Positions 24,090 through 33,393 of a stretch of DNA of 34,772 bases are shown one piece after another. This stretch comes from Nitrospinota bacterium (lineage in GTDB: Bacteria > Nitrospinota > Nitrospinia > Nitrospinales > VA-1): assembly GCA_014382285.1 (NCBI GenBank), contig JACNKA010000127.1:1-34772 (forward strand). The letters run 5' to 3'. Position 1 is the stretch's first letter; every line of letters starts with the position of its first letter. Below the pieces are notes generated by a model. It was not told the origin of the DNA. It saw nothing but the letters and a program-made list of their open reading frames with translations, and made no database searches. Both the position numbers and the translations under genes were made by a program.

Positions 24090-25034
24090 ATGAACTATAA
24101 AATTCTACCGGGGCATCTTTACCCCAGAGACAATCGAATAAACCTTTATTATTTCCACAACCTTTTAAAGGTTATTGGAGACTCTGTTTCTGAGCAGTTG
24201 AAGAGGCAGCATAAAATAAGTGTGCCCATCACAGCCGGGATGTGGGGAGGCTCGTATATGGTCGGCCTGGATGATGGACAAGCCAAAACCCAGGTCGCCC
24301 GCCTGTATTCCATCGTCAATCTGCCGCAGAATAGCCCCCTCGACCGGGTGGAAAACTTTGAATGCCTGATGGAAATTTACCAGCAAACGTTTTCTACTAT
24401 CTTTAAACGTTATGGGTTGAATCTGGTAGACCCGCGCTGGGGGGAGGCTATCCCCTATTCCAATAAAGAGCGACCCACCACCGCCCTGCAAATGTGGGAC
24501 ACCACGGGAAGAGCCAGTTTCATGCGCGCCTTTTTTGTCTGGAATGAGGCAACCTGGGAAGAGTCGATCATCTACGACATGATCCGTAATATCAAAGTTC
24601 TTAAAGAACTTTTGAATATCAACACCCGACCGCCAAAAAAAGAAAGTTCAGAGCTGAAGTTTTTGTTGCAGGATGTCCTCATCACTTACTTCACCCTGCA
24701 CGCCGCATTGACCCCGGATTTTGTGGAACATGCCGAGCCCATCATCAAAGACTTGTTCGAGCAGTTTATAAACGGGATGCATTCCGAAGAAACAATTGAA
24801 GAGCAATACCATAAAGTTTATTCAAGTGCTTTGGTTTATGGCTTTGAAGAGGCCCTGCAAATCCCTTACAAGAAGGCTGGTCTGGACGTGCAAAATGTGG
24901 AAGACTGGCCGGTGGAAAAAATCAACTATGTCCCCAATGAATTGAAAGAAAAACTGGTCCCCGCCCTGCAAGCCCCCTGGAAAAAATTTCACGCCAATCT
25001 CGAAAAACAATCTGGCGCACAGGTCGTCCTGTAA
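24090..25034 (+). CDS. Unrecognised conserved-looking protein (314 aa)
   Basis: No family recognised. Start is ATG 24090 (the track uses the GTG one codon earlier). It has an N-terminus of mixed alpha/beta sequence with GMWGGSYMVGLDD, and long helices rich in Phe, Trp and Leu: FMRAFFVWNEATWEESIIYDMIRNI and TYFTLHAALTPDFVEHAEPIIKDLF. The chain is soluble, with no signal peptide or clear membrane helix. The ribosome site is weak. Normal local base use and full length support a real gene. The next gene, a FetB-like permease, starts 17 bases after it, so they may share a transcript. Confidence 0.7.
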   Translation: MNYKILPGHLYPRDNRINLYYFHNLLKVIGDSVSEQLKRQHKISVPITAGMWGGSYMVGLDDGQAKTQVARLYSIVNLPQNSPLDRVENFECLMEIYQQTFSTIFKRYGLNLVDPRWGEAIPYSNKERPTTALQMWDTTGRASFMRAFFVWNEATWEESIIYDMIRNIKVLKELLNINTRPPKKESSELKFLLQDVLITYFTLHAALTPDFVEHAEPIIKDLFEQFINGMHSEETIEEQYHKVYSSALVYGFEEALQIPYKKAGLDVQNVEDWPVEKINYVPNELKEKLVPALQAPWKKFHANLEKQSGAQVVL

Positions 25035-25051
25035 AGATTTGAGGCTCAACC

Positions 25052-25753
25052 ATGCAAACCATTCCATTAGCGGAACTGAGCATCGTCTTCATTCCCACTA
25101 TTTTTCTACTCGCCATCATGTTCCACTGGCGACTCAAACCCTGGGTTGGGCTGTACGCGAATGCCCGCATGCTCCTTCAGCTTCTATTGGTAGGCTATTT
25201 TCTTACTTATGTCTTCGAGACCACACAACCATTGGTCATCGTTGCATTGGTGATCCTGATGATAGCAATCTCTTCGTGGATTGCTCTCAGGTCGTTCGAG
25301 GAACACAAACCCTATCTCATTGTTCTTATCTCAATCGGAGGACCGGGACTAATCTTGCTGGGGGTCGTGACACAGCTTGTGTTGGAGTTACCACGGTGGT
25401 TTGAGCCAAACATGGTAGTTCCAATTGCTGGAATGATATTTGCTAACTCAATGAACACAGTCAGCCTGGCGGCAGAGCGTTTTGAATCAGAATTCAAACG
25501 AGGCGAAAGCTACATAAGTGCCAGAAAAACTGCTTTAGATGCCGCTCTTATCCCGCAGATAAATAGTCTCTTTGCTGTCGGTTTAGTTGCACTGCCTGGA
25601 ATGATGACTGGACAGATTCTTTCCGGCGTTGACCCGATCGTTGCAGTGCGTTACCAGATCATGGTGATGTGGATGATATTTGGTTCAGGAGGCATCGCGG
25701 CCGTCATATATCTCGTCCTGCGTGTACAAATGGTCAAGCGGAGTGATAACTGA
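25052..25753 (+). CDS. UPF0014 (FetB/YbbM-like) ABC transporter permease
   Basis: Integral membrane protein of 233 aa related to E. coli FetB, the membrane part of a transporter linked to iron export and oxidative-stress tolerance. The sequence shows five to seven hydrophobic helices and the signature PIAGMIFANSMNTVSLA then LVALPGMMTGQILSGVDPIVAVRYQIMVMWMI, nearly the same as the FetB C-terminus. GAGG seven bases before ATG. The partner ATPase FetA is not next to it, which is unusual, so it may pair with an ATPase elsewhere or with an unrecognised one. Substrate is inferred only. Confidence 0.85.
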   Translation: MQTIPLAELSIVFIPTIFLLAIMFHWRLKPWVGLYANARMLLQLLLVGYFLTYVFETTQPLVIVALVILMIAISSWIALRSFEEHKPYLIVLISIGGPGLILLGVVTQLVLELPRWFEPNMVVPIAGMIFANSMNTVSLAAERFESEFKRGESYISARKTALDAALIPQINSLFAVGLVALPGMMTGQILSGVDPIVAVRYQIMVMWMIFGSGGIAAVIYLVLRVQMVKRSDN

Positions 25754-25817
25754 AAAACAATTGTGCTATGAAGGGCAATAGTCCTAAGAAAGCGTGTAGA
25801 TATATGCTATCGCTGAG

Positions 25818-26582
25818 TTAACTCAATTTCAAAAGCAGCCAGCCGACGATTCCTTTTTGCCCGTTCAGTTCTTTATTGGAACCGTTCCAGACTGCGATAG
25901 CCATCAGCACCGATTTTTTGAACTGAACGTCGTTGGCATTGCCATTGGTCAGAGAGCGGTTGAAGACCAGACGCCATTTATTATCTTTCCATATAGCGCC
26001 GCCTTTTACATCCTGCTGGTTCTGATCAGTCAGGGTGCTGTATCCTTCGGCGTTTAAATCTTCGATGGTCTGGTAAGCGAGCTCAGAGTTGGAATTGTCT
26101 TTCACCCCCGGCTGCCCTCTTTCTCCGCCTATTGCCTTCCACTGCCAGATGTTAACAGGCTTTCCCGACTCACCCATGGTGATCGATGGAGCCTCTTTAT
26201 CAGCAGTGACCGGAAACATCACCGCCGCCCGATCTACATATAACGCGGAGTGGTCAAAGTTGCTGGACTTTGTTTGGTCCTCCCACTCCAACATGATGGC
26301 TATGCCTTCATTATTTTTTGCAGCACGCACCGTGACTTCTCTTGTTGACGGATTCGGCCATTTCGGATTGGTGATCATTTGCGGCCCGAGTTCCACCTTG
26401 ACCGCCACGGCTTTCGTATCCCAGAAAGGGTCATAAGGGTCTACCGGTAAACTCCCCTCATGACTGGCTACCGGTATGGAAGGGCCACAACTTTCATCCT
26501 GCAAACAATCTTCAACATTTGCGCCACAGGCCGAGATGAGCAGAGCAAGTACAGCAACCACCAGCTTTATTTTTCGATACAT
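25818..26582 (-). CDS. Ethylbenzene-dehydrogenase gamma-like heme-b lipoprotein
   Basis: Lipoprotein of 254 aa: signal peptide MYRKIKLVVAVLALLISAC with lipid-bearing Cys19. The mature part matches the heme-binding domain of EbdC/DdhC-type gamma subunits of DMSO-reductase-family enzymes: VTVRAAKNNEGIAIMLEWED, VMFPV, then MGESGKPVNIWQWKA, a DVKGGAIWKDNKWRLVFNRSL strand pair and a final IVGWLLLKL. Known relatives bind heme b through Met and Lys; Met in ITMGESGKP and Lys in NGQKGIVGW are candidates here. Such subunits pass electrons for nitrite, chlorate or hydrocarbon oxidoreductases. No catalytic alpha or beta subunit is in the window. It starts four bases after the M16 gene on the same strand, so they are cotranscribed. 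Confidence 0.82.
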   Translation of the reverse strand: MYRKIKLVVAVLALLISACGANVEDCLQDESCGPSIPVASHEGSLPVDPYDPFWDTKAVAVKVELGPQMITNPKWPNPSTREVTVRAAKNNEGIAIMLEWEDQTKSSNFDHSALYVDRAAVMFPVTADKEAPSITMGESGKPVNIWQWKAIGGERGQPGVKDNSNSELAYQTIEDLNAEGYSTLTDQNQQDVKGGAIWKDNKWRLVFNRSLTNGNANDVQFKKSVLMAIAVWNGSNKELNGQKGIVGWLLLKLS

Positions 26583-26586
26583 GGGA

Positions 26587-27897
26587 TCAATAATTATGGA
26601 TCAGTTTTTCAAGGTCAGCTTTTAGTTCCGGTGTATACGGACCAACAAGAATCAGGTTCAGCACTTCTGCAACAAAAGTCTTTTTGGAGACATCCATGAT
26701 TTTCTCTTTCGAGATCATCTCAATCTGGTTTCGCTCCTCTTCCACCGAGAGCTCTTCTGAATAAAGGTGGGGGAAGGCATAGCGAACCACCTGTTTGTAG
26801 GGGTCGTCCAGTTCCGAATCCAGATCAAACATATAACGCTTTTTCACATGCGCCACTTCATAATCTGTCGGGCCATGAGCGGTAAAGGTTTTAATTTCTT
26901 CAAGCAAAACTTTTGTCACCTCAATGAGTTTCTCTGGTCGCACAGTCACATCAAAGTCCATCGTACCGATGTCCGACATGCTGGTTGCACGACATTCTAC
27001 TGAATAAACCAGGCCTCTCTCTTCTCTGAGCACTCTCTGCAACCGGGAGGTGAAGCCATCATCAAAGATCCGGCTGACCAGTCCCATCGTCAGAAAATCT
27101 TTATGATTGTAGGAACAAGAGCGAAAACATATTTGCAGTTCTATCTGGCTGTCAGAATCTTGCTGAAAAAGAAACTGCGGCTGGGCCTGTGTTTCGGGAA
27201 TGCTTCCGATAAAATGATTTTTCGTGATCGGAGCCACTGTGTCAGAAAAATAGGAAAAATATTTTTCTGCCATGGAAACATTAAAGTCATGCTCAACCGG
27301 CCCCGAAATTGCCAAAATCATGTTTCCGGGAACATAGTGAGCGTTGTAATAGTCCCTCAACATTTCCACATTGATCGCTTTAATAGTCTCTTCTGTCCCG
27401 ATGGTGGGCCAGGATATGGGTGTTCCAGGATAAAGCAGTTTGCAGGCATGGTTGTTGATATCCACATTCACACCCTCTTCATTGAGCTCTTCATAATATT
27501 CTTCAAGAATAATTCCGCGTTCCAACTCAATCTCTGGAAATGTCGGGGAAGAAAAAAACTCCGCGAAGAGTTCCATGCCCTTATCCAACTGCGAGATATG
27601 CGGACTGAACCCGTACTGCGTGTATTCCCCCAGGGTGGAGGCACGAAGATCTCTGCCAATATTTTCAAACTCCATATTCAGGGAGATTGAGTTGGGGTAC
27701 TTTTGATTACCTCGGAACATCATATGCTCCAGGAAATGGGAGATCCCATTATTCTTTTCAGTTTCAAACCGCAAACCGGCCCGAACAAACATCGACACTT
27801 CCATGGTGTGAATATGTGGCATTTCTACCGTCACCACAGTCAAGCCGTTTGCCAGCACATCTTTAAAATATCGTAATGCGAATTCTTTAACTTCCAT
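26587..27897 (-). CDS. M16-family zinc peptidase (processing-peptidase-like)
   Basis: Zinc metalloprotease of 436 aa. The inverted motif HFLEH (54-58, in GISHFLEHMMF) binds zinc with Glu57 as catalyst, and the third ligand is a Glu near 132-133 in LERGIILEEYYE. The usual C-terminal half (LVYSVECRATSMSDIGTM) of bacterial PqqL/MPP-like peptidases follows. There is no signal peptide, so it is probably cytoplasmic or exported by another route. AAGGA stands just before the ATG. It is followed four bases later by the EbdC-like lipoprotein. Substrate is unknown; a role in processing is inference. Confidence 0.92.
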   Translation of the reverse strand: MEVKEFALRYFKDVLANGLTVVTVEMPHIHTMEVSMFVRAGLRFETEKNNGISHFLEHMMFRGNQKYPNSISLNMEFENIGRDLRASTLGEYTQYGFSPHISQLDKGMELFAEFFSSPTFPEIELERGIILEEYYEELNEEGVNVDINNHACKLLYPGTPISWPTIGTEETIKAINVEMLRDYYNAHYVPGNMILAISGPVEHDFNVSMAEKYFSYFSDTVAPITKNHFIGSIPETQAQPQFLFQQDSDSQIELQICFRSCSYNHKDFLTMGLVSRIFDDGFTSRLQRVLREERGLVYSVECRATSMSDIGTMDFDVTVRPEKLIEVTKVLLEEIKTFTAHGPTDYEVAHVKKRYMFDLDSELDDPYKQVVRYAFPHLYSEELSVEEERNQIEMISKEKIMDVSKKTFVAEVLNLILVGPYTPELKADLEKLIHNY

Positions 27898-27946
27898 AAT
27901 TCCTTTGGCTCATTTTGTAAAATCTTATGATTTAAAGTGAAGAAGC

Positions 27947-27952
27947 ATTATC
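27947..27952 (-). promoter_or_regulatory. Possible extended -10 promoter of the M16/heme-lipoprotein operon
   Basis: On the minus strand TGCGATAAT, an extended -10, lies about 50 bases before the M16 ATG. No clear -35 at the usual spacing. Confidence 0.3.
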
Positions 27953-28025
27953 GCACAAACCCGTGGGCAACGAAAGATGTGGACAATTTAAAGCAGGAAA
28001 ATCCGAAACTTCACGCCAGGGGGGA

Positions 28026-31000
28026 CTATTCAAACAAAATGGCATCTTCTCCCAGAAGAGCCTCAATCTGACTCAGCACTTCATCGGAAGGTTTAATACG
28101 CAGCTCCTCAGCCACCGTGACAATACGTTCTTTGTTATCCGGAAAGATGAAATGCAACCGGGTATCGTTGTTGCCCTTGTGAGAGGCGAGAATCTCCTTC
28201 ACCGCCATCAGGGTCTCGCGTTCCAACCCCAATGTCCTGAAATGGATCATGACCTTGCCTTGAAAGTGCTGATTCGCCTGGGCAAGCGAAAACACCTCTG
28301 TGGCGATGACTTTTGGCAGACTGCCTTCGGCATCCACCTCACCTTTAACAAGAAGCGGTTGTTCCGCTAATAAAAGCTCCTGAACCTCACTATAAATTTC
28401 GGGCCAGAGAATGACCTCTACCGACCCCTGCAAATCTTCAAGGGTGATGATCCCCATCTTGTCACCCTTGCGAGTGGTTTTAGGAAGATGCTTGATCGGA
28501 ATGCCTGCCAGACTGACCTTTTTTTTGTTCCCCGCTTCGGCGATGGAGGCAGAAGTGGCATCCGTGAACCAGGCCAACTCCCGGGTGAACCCATCCAGTG
28601 GATGACCGGTGATATAAAACCCGATGCTCTCTTTCTCCAACTGAAGCCGTTCGGCATCGCTCCATTCCTCCACATTACTGACTGATGTCTTTTCCTCTTC
28701 CACATCAGCCTGGAACGAATCGAACATGCTGGACTGCCCCAACTGCTGGTCTCTTTGTTTGGCCTGCCCCTGCTCCATACGAGCTTGCAGCTCACTCATC
28801 ATCTGGGCTCGGCCCTGGCCCAGAGAATCGCAGGCGCCACTTTTAATCAAACTTTCAAAAACCCGCTTGTTGGCCAACTGCATATCCACGCTCTCGCACA
28901 ACTGCTCCAGCGATGTAAACCTGGTCAACTCCTTCCGGGCCTCGATAATATTGTCGATGGCCTTGCTTCCCACATTTTTTATAGCTCCAAGACCAAAGAC
29001 CAACACGTTTTCGCAGACTGAAAATTCTCGCTGACTCAAATTCACATCTGGCGGTTGCACAGTGATCTTCATTTCACGGCAATCGTGGATGTAGCGCAGA
29101 ACCTTATCGGTGTTATCCATATCACTGGTGATCAAGGCCCCAAAAAATTCCAGCGGGTAATGCGCTTTCAGGTAAGCCGTCTGATAGGAAACCTGCGCAT
29201 ACGCTGCGCTATGCGATTTGTTGAATCCATAGCCAGCAAATTTTTCCATCAGGTTAAAAACTTTTTCCGATTTTTTTTCATTAATCTTTTTGATCTGCGA
29301 CCCTTTAAGAAACTTTTCCCGCTGCGCCGCCATCTCTTCCGGTTTCTTTTTACCCATGGCCCGTCGCAGTAAATCTGCATCGCCCAGACTGAACCCGGCC
29401 AGCACGCTGGCAATCTTCATCACCTGTTCCTGATAGAGTATGACCCCGTGAGTTTCGCTGAGAATAGACTCCAACTGCGGCAAGTCATATTTTTCTTCCA
29501 TCGTGCCGTGTTTGCGTTTGACATAATCATCGACCATGCCGCTTTCTAGCGGACCCGGTCGGTACATTGCCAAAAGAGCGATGATGTCTTCAAAGCAGTC
29601 CGGCTTTAGTTTTTTAAGCAGGTCGCGCATCCCCGAACTTTCCAACTGGAAAACCCCAAGCGTTTTCGCGTCGCAAAGCAGCTGGTAGGTGGCAGGGTCA
29701 TTCAGAGGAATGGCGCCTATATCCAGATCTATATTTTTTGACTGCTTGATCATCTTCAAGGCATTGTTGATCACCGTCAATGTTCTCAAGCCGAGAAAAT
29801 CCATTTTCAACAGACCCAGTTTTTCCACACTGCCCATGGCATACTGAGTCACGACTTCGTCATTGCTACCTTTATAAAGCGGACAAAACTCCGTCAGAGC
29901 TTTGGATGAAATGACCACTCCCGCCGCATGGGTCGAACAATGTCGTTGCAACCCCTCAAGATTTTTTGCGATATCAAGCAGTTCTGCTACGTGCGGGTTT
30001 TCCTTGCGCAGCTTGTCAAATTGCGGTTCTTCCTTAAACGCCTCTTTAAGAGTGATGTTCAGCTTGTTAGGAATCAGTTTTGCCAGTTTGTCGACTTCGC
30101 CATAAGTCATGTCCAAAACTCGCCCGACATCGCGGATGACCCCCTTGGCGTTCATGCTTCCGAATGTGATGATCTGGGTCACGTTCTGGTTTCCGCCATA
30201 TTTCTCGGTGACATATTTGATCACCTCATCCCGACCGTCCATGCAGAAGTCGATATCAATATCCGGCATGCTCACTCGCTCAGGATTCAAGAATCGCTCG
30301 AACAGTAAATCGTATTGCATGGGGTCAATATCGGTGATCTCAAGGGCGTAGGCCACCACACTGCCCGCAGCAGAACCTCGACCGGGGCCAACAGGGATTC
30401 CGTTTTTCTTGGCGTGGTGAATAAAATCCCACACGATGAGAAAATAGCCGGGATAACCCATCTTCTTGATGATTCCAAGTTCCCGATCCAGCCTTTCCTC
30501 ATAAACTTTCCGGTCAAATTCAATCTTGCGTTTCTCCAGCTCTGCGAACCTTTTCGTTAACCCCTCACGAGAACGCTCCTCAAGATATGTTACAAGGGTA
30601 TAAGATTCAGGAACCGGGTAGTCCGGCAGGTTGAGCTTGTCAAACTCCAACTCCAGCTCACAACGCTCTGCAATTTTCAAAGTATTTTCAATCGCTTCAG
30701 GAGTTTCTTTGAACAGAGCGATCATTTCTTGAGGTGATTTGAAATAGAACTCATCCTTAGGGTACTGCATGCGATAAGGATCAGTGATAGTTTTTCCCGT
30801 CTGTAGGCACAGTAATATTTCATGCGCCCGGAAGTCTTTCCGATCAATATAATGGCAATTATTGGTGGCCACTACCGGGAGACCCAGCTTTTTACCGATG
30901 CCAACAATTTCCTTGTTAATCCGATCCTGGTTTTCCAATTGATGATTCTGTAGTTCAAGAAAAAAATTATTCTCGCCCATGATCTCCGCATACTGCTTGG

Positions 31001-31487
31001 CCACTTTGATAGCGCGGGGAACATTCTCCCTATTCACGTTGTGGGCCACCTCACCACGGACGCAGGAACTCAAGGCAATCAACCCTTCTGAATATTCAGC
31101 TAGCAGTTCCTTGTCAATGCGCGGCTTGTAATAGAACCCTTCTAGATATCCCTTGGTCACCAGTTTCAGGAGGTTTTTATAACCTGTCTCATTTTCAGAA
31201 AGAAGAATAAGGTGATAAGACGCATCCCGAAGGCCCTCTTTCGAGCTTTTCTCAAGGCGGCTATCAGGCGCGACATACACCTCGCACCCGATGATCGGCT
31301 TGACGCCATGTTTTCGGGCAGCATTATAAAACTCCACTGCCCCGAACATATTGCCATGATCGGTCATCGCCACAGCTGGCATACCAAACTCCACGGCTTT
31401 TTCAAATAAAGCAGAGTGACGGATCGAAGAGTCCAGCAAACTGTAAGAAGTATGAAGATGGAGATGTACGAAATTGGCTGGGTTCAT
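28026..31487 (-). CDS. dnaE: DNA polymerase III alpha subunit DnaE
   Basis: Replicative polymerase of 1153 aa, a normal DnaE1 length. The N-terminal PHP domain begins FVHLHLHTSYSLLD. The palm contains GPGRGSAAGSVVAYAL and the catalytic PDIDIDF (Asp409 and Asp411). FNKSHSAAYAQVSYQTAYLKAHYPLEFF is the finger signature, followed by the helix-hairpin-helix and the OB-fold (LAGIPIKHLPKTTRKGDKMGIITLEDLQG). AAAGGTG just before ATG is the ribosome site. The gene is intact. It stands between the DASS transporter and the M16 gene, all on the minus strand. Confidence 0.98.
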   Translation of the reverse strand: MNPANFVHLHLHTSYSLLDSSIRHSALFEKAVEFGMPAVAMTDHGNMFGAVEFYNAARKHGVKPIIGCEVYVAPDSRLEKSSKEGLRDASYHLILLSENETGYKNLLKLVTKGYLEGFYYKPRIDKELLAEYSEGLIALSSCVRGEVAHNVNRENVPRAIKVAKQYAEIMGENNFFLELQNHQLENQDRINKEIVGIGKKLGLPVVATNNCHYIDRKDFRAHEILLCLQTGKTITDPYRMQYPKDEFYFKSPQEMIALFKETPEAIENTLKIAERCELELEFDKLNLPDYPVPESYTLVTYLEERSREGLTKRFAELEKRKIEFDRKVYEERLDRELGIIKKMGYPGYFLIVWDFIHHAKKNGIPVGPGRGSAAGSVVAYALEITDIDPMQYDLLFERFLNPERVSMPDIDIDFCMDGRDEVIKYVTEKYGGNQNVTQIITFGSMNAKGVIRDVGRVLDMTYGEVDKLAKLIPNKLNITLKEAFKEEPQFDKLRKENPHVAELLDIAKNLEGLQRHCSTHAAGVVISSKALTEFCPLYKGSNDEVVTQYAMGSVEKLGLLKMDFLGLRTLTVINNALKMIKQSKNIDLDIGAIPLNDPATYQLLCDAKTLGVFQLESSGMRDLLKKLKPDCFEDIIALLAMYRPGPLESGMVDDYVKRKHGTMEEKYDLPQLESILSETHGVILYQEQVMKIASVLAGFSLGDADLLRRAMGKKKPEEMAAQREKFLKGSQIKKINEKKSEKVFNLMEKFAGYGFNKSHSAAYAQVSYQTAYLKAHYPLEFFGALITSDMDNTDKVLRYIHDCREMKITVQPPDVNLSQREFSVCENVLVFGLGAIKNVGSKAIDNIIEARKELTRFTSLEQLCESVDMQLANKRVFESLIKSGACDSLGQGRAQMMSELQARMEQGQAKQRDQQLGQSSMFDSFQADVEEEKTSVSNVEEWSDAERLQLEKESIGFYITGHPLDGFTRELAWFTDATSASIAEAGNKKKVSLAGIPIKHLPKTTRKGDKMGIITLEDLQGSVEVILWPEIYSEVQELLLAEQPLLVKGEVDAEGSLPKVIATEVFSLAQANQHFQGKVMIHFRTLGLERETLMAVKEILASHKGNNDTRLHFIFPDNKERIVTVAEELRIKPSDEVLSQIEALLGEDAILFE

Positions 31488-31572
31488 GACACCTTTGATA
31501 CCAGTTTGCCTGCCTTAAAGCAACCACCCTGAGACAATACATCCTAACCCATTAATTTATTGGGATTTACAA

Positions 31573-33114
31573 TCAAAGAAACAAAGTCTTGACGAGGAGC
31601 AAAACAACGCCGGTCACAATGCCCGCTCCCACAAAGTTGAGGATAAAACCAGCGCGTGACATTTGCGGAATCGTCACCCAGCCACTGCCAAAAACGATGG
31701 CGTTCGGCGGGGTCGCCACAGGCAACATAAAGGCAAAGGATGCCGCCAACGTTGCCGGCAACATAAAGAATAGAGGGTGAATATTTGCCGCCACCGCTGA
31801 CACACCGAGTATGGGAAGAATCATCGTGGTGGTAGCGGTGTTCGAGGTCAACTCCGTTAAAAACGTAATGCCAAGACAAATACCCAGCACCACACACCAC
31901 AAAGGCCAACCCGCGATACCCGTGAGTTTACTACCGACCCAGATATCCAGACCGGTCGCGCCAAAGCCTCCGGCCAACGCAAACCCGCCCCCAAACAAAA
32001 GCAAAATGCCCCAGGGAATTTTCTCCTGCACGGTTTTCCAGTCAAGCGCGAAGAATTCCCGCTTGCCATTAAAATCTCGCCCCTTCACTCCATCAACAGG
32101 CAGGATCATTAATAACACACCCATCGCCATGGCCACGGTCGAATCATGCAGATATTCAGGATGGACAAACAACCCTGACCAGCCGGGAATGACAAATACA
32201 CCCAACGAAATGGGTTGACGAAATATCCATAAAAAGGCCGTGAGGCAAAACACCACCGCTACAGTTTTTTCAGCGCGGTTGATGGGGCCTAAATCATCGA
32301 GTTCCCGTTGAATGATTTCATTGCTACCGGCTGAAATATTTTTTAACGGAATGGGCGATACGAATCGGCACAGATACAACCACACCATCGGAATAAAAAC
32401 GACCACCATAGGAACTGCCATCAACATCCACTGAAAAAAAGTTATTTCCGGGTTTTCTGGAAACATTTTTTTATAAAATCCGGCAAACACAATATTAGGC
32501 GCAGTGCCAATGAGGGTGCCCACCCCGCCGATACTGGCAGAATAGGCCAGACCCAACATGAGGACGACTCCCAACCCTTGTTCAATTTGTTTTTGTGATT
32601 CAGAGTTTTTTACGCCATTCAAAGACGCATCGCGGGCAATTTGTCGCACCACCGCCATCGCAACCGGGAACATCATCATGGTCGAAGCCGTGTTCGATAT
32701 CCACATCGATAAAGAAGCTGTAGCCGTCATGAACCCCAGGACCAGACGTTGAGGCCCGGTGCCAATCGCAGAAATGATCCACAATGCCAGACGCTTGTGA
32801 AAATTCCATTTCTCCATGGCGAGCGCGATCATGAATCCGCCAAGAAACAGGAATATGAGATGGTTGGCGTAATTTGGTGCCACCAGTTTACTCGGCAGGA
32901 TGCCCAGCAATGGAAACAATACCAGCGGCAACAGGGCCGTGACCGCCAGAGGAGTCCCCTCGCCAATCCACCAGATGGCCATGAGAGCGGTCACCGCCAT
33001 CATGCGCTGCCCAGAAAGCGTTAGACCCGCAAAAGTCGGCATGGTAAGGAGCATCAGAAAAACAACGGCCCCCGCAACCAGAACAGCCACTTGCCTGTTA
33101 AATGTAGTCGCCAC
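31573..33114 (-). CDS. DASS-family sodium:dicarboxylate/sulfate symporter
   Basis: Membrane transporter of 513 aa (SLC13/DASS). It has about 11-12 hydrophobic helices and the paired SNT motifs WISNTASTMMMFPVAMAV and LTSNTATTTMILPILGVSA, which bind sodium and substrate. NAIVFGSGWVTIPQM near the C-terminus is also typical. Start is GTG at 33114, with no clear ribosome site. Likely substrates are C4-dicarboxylates or sulfate; sequence does not settle which. It lies about 86 bases upstream of dnaE on the same strand. Confidence 0.92.
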   Translation of the reverse strand: MATTFNRQVAVLVAGAVVFLMLLTMPTFAGLTLSGQRMMAVTALMAIWWIGEGTPLAVTALLPLVLFPLLGILPSKLVAPNYANHLIFLFLGGFMIALAMEKWNFHKRLALWIISAIGTGPQRLVLGFMTATASLSMWISNTASTMMMFPVAMAVVRQIARDASLNGVKNSESQKQIEQGLGVVLMLGLAYSASIGGVGTLIGTAPNIVFAGFYKKMFPENPEITFFQWMLMAVPMVVVFIPMVWLYLCRFVSPIPLKNISAGSNEIIQRELDDLGPINRAEKTVAVVFCLTAFLWIFRQPISLGVFVIPGWSGLFVHPEYLHDSTVAMAMGVLLMILPVDGVKGRDFNGKREFFALDWKTVQEKIPWGILLLFGGGFALAGGFGATGLDIWVGSKLTGIAGWPLWCVVLGICLGITFLTELTSNTATTTMILPILGVSAVAANIHPLFFMLPATLAASFAFMLPVATPPNAIVFGSGWVTIPQMSRAGFILNFVGAGIVTGVVLLLVKTLFL

Positions 33115-33393
33115 TAATAAATCATCGCCCCTTAAATCATTAACGCAAAGATTTTAACCCGTCCGGCGACAGGGAAGTAACTATTTTTGTCGCCTCTCAG
33201 GGGAAACCGCTTCAGAAGAGAGAATTTTGGTTAAACGGCATTAAAATTCAGAATCCCGGTAGAAGGTTGTAGAAGGATGTGGGACCACTAACCAGGGGCA
33301 AGCGATGAGAACGAAACATGCTAATTGAATTCAGGGAGAGAAATTAAGATAACTATTCACAAAAGGGCGATGAATGCACCCAAGTAATTCCAT
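33115..33393. other. Intergenic region
   Basis: About 280 bases between the DASS gene and the radical SAM gene. A short direct repeat GTAGAAGG occurs twice (near 33260-33280). No gene, RNA or strong hairpin is seen. Confidence 0.4.
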
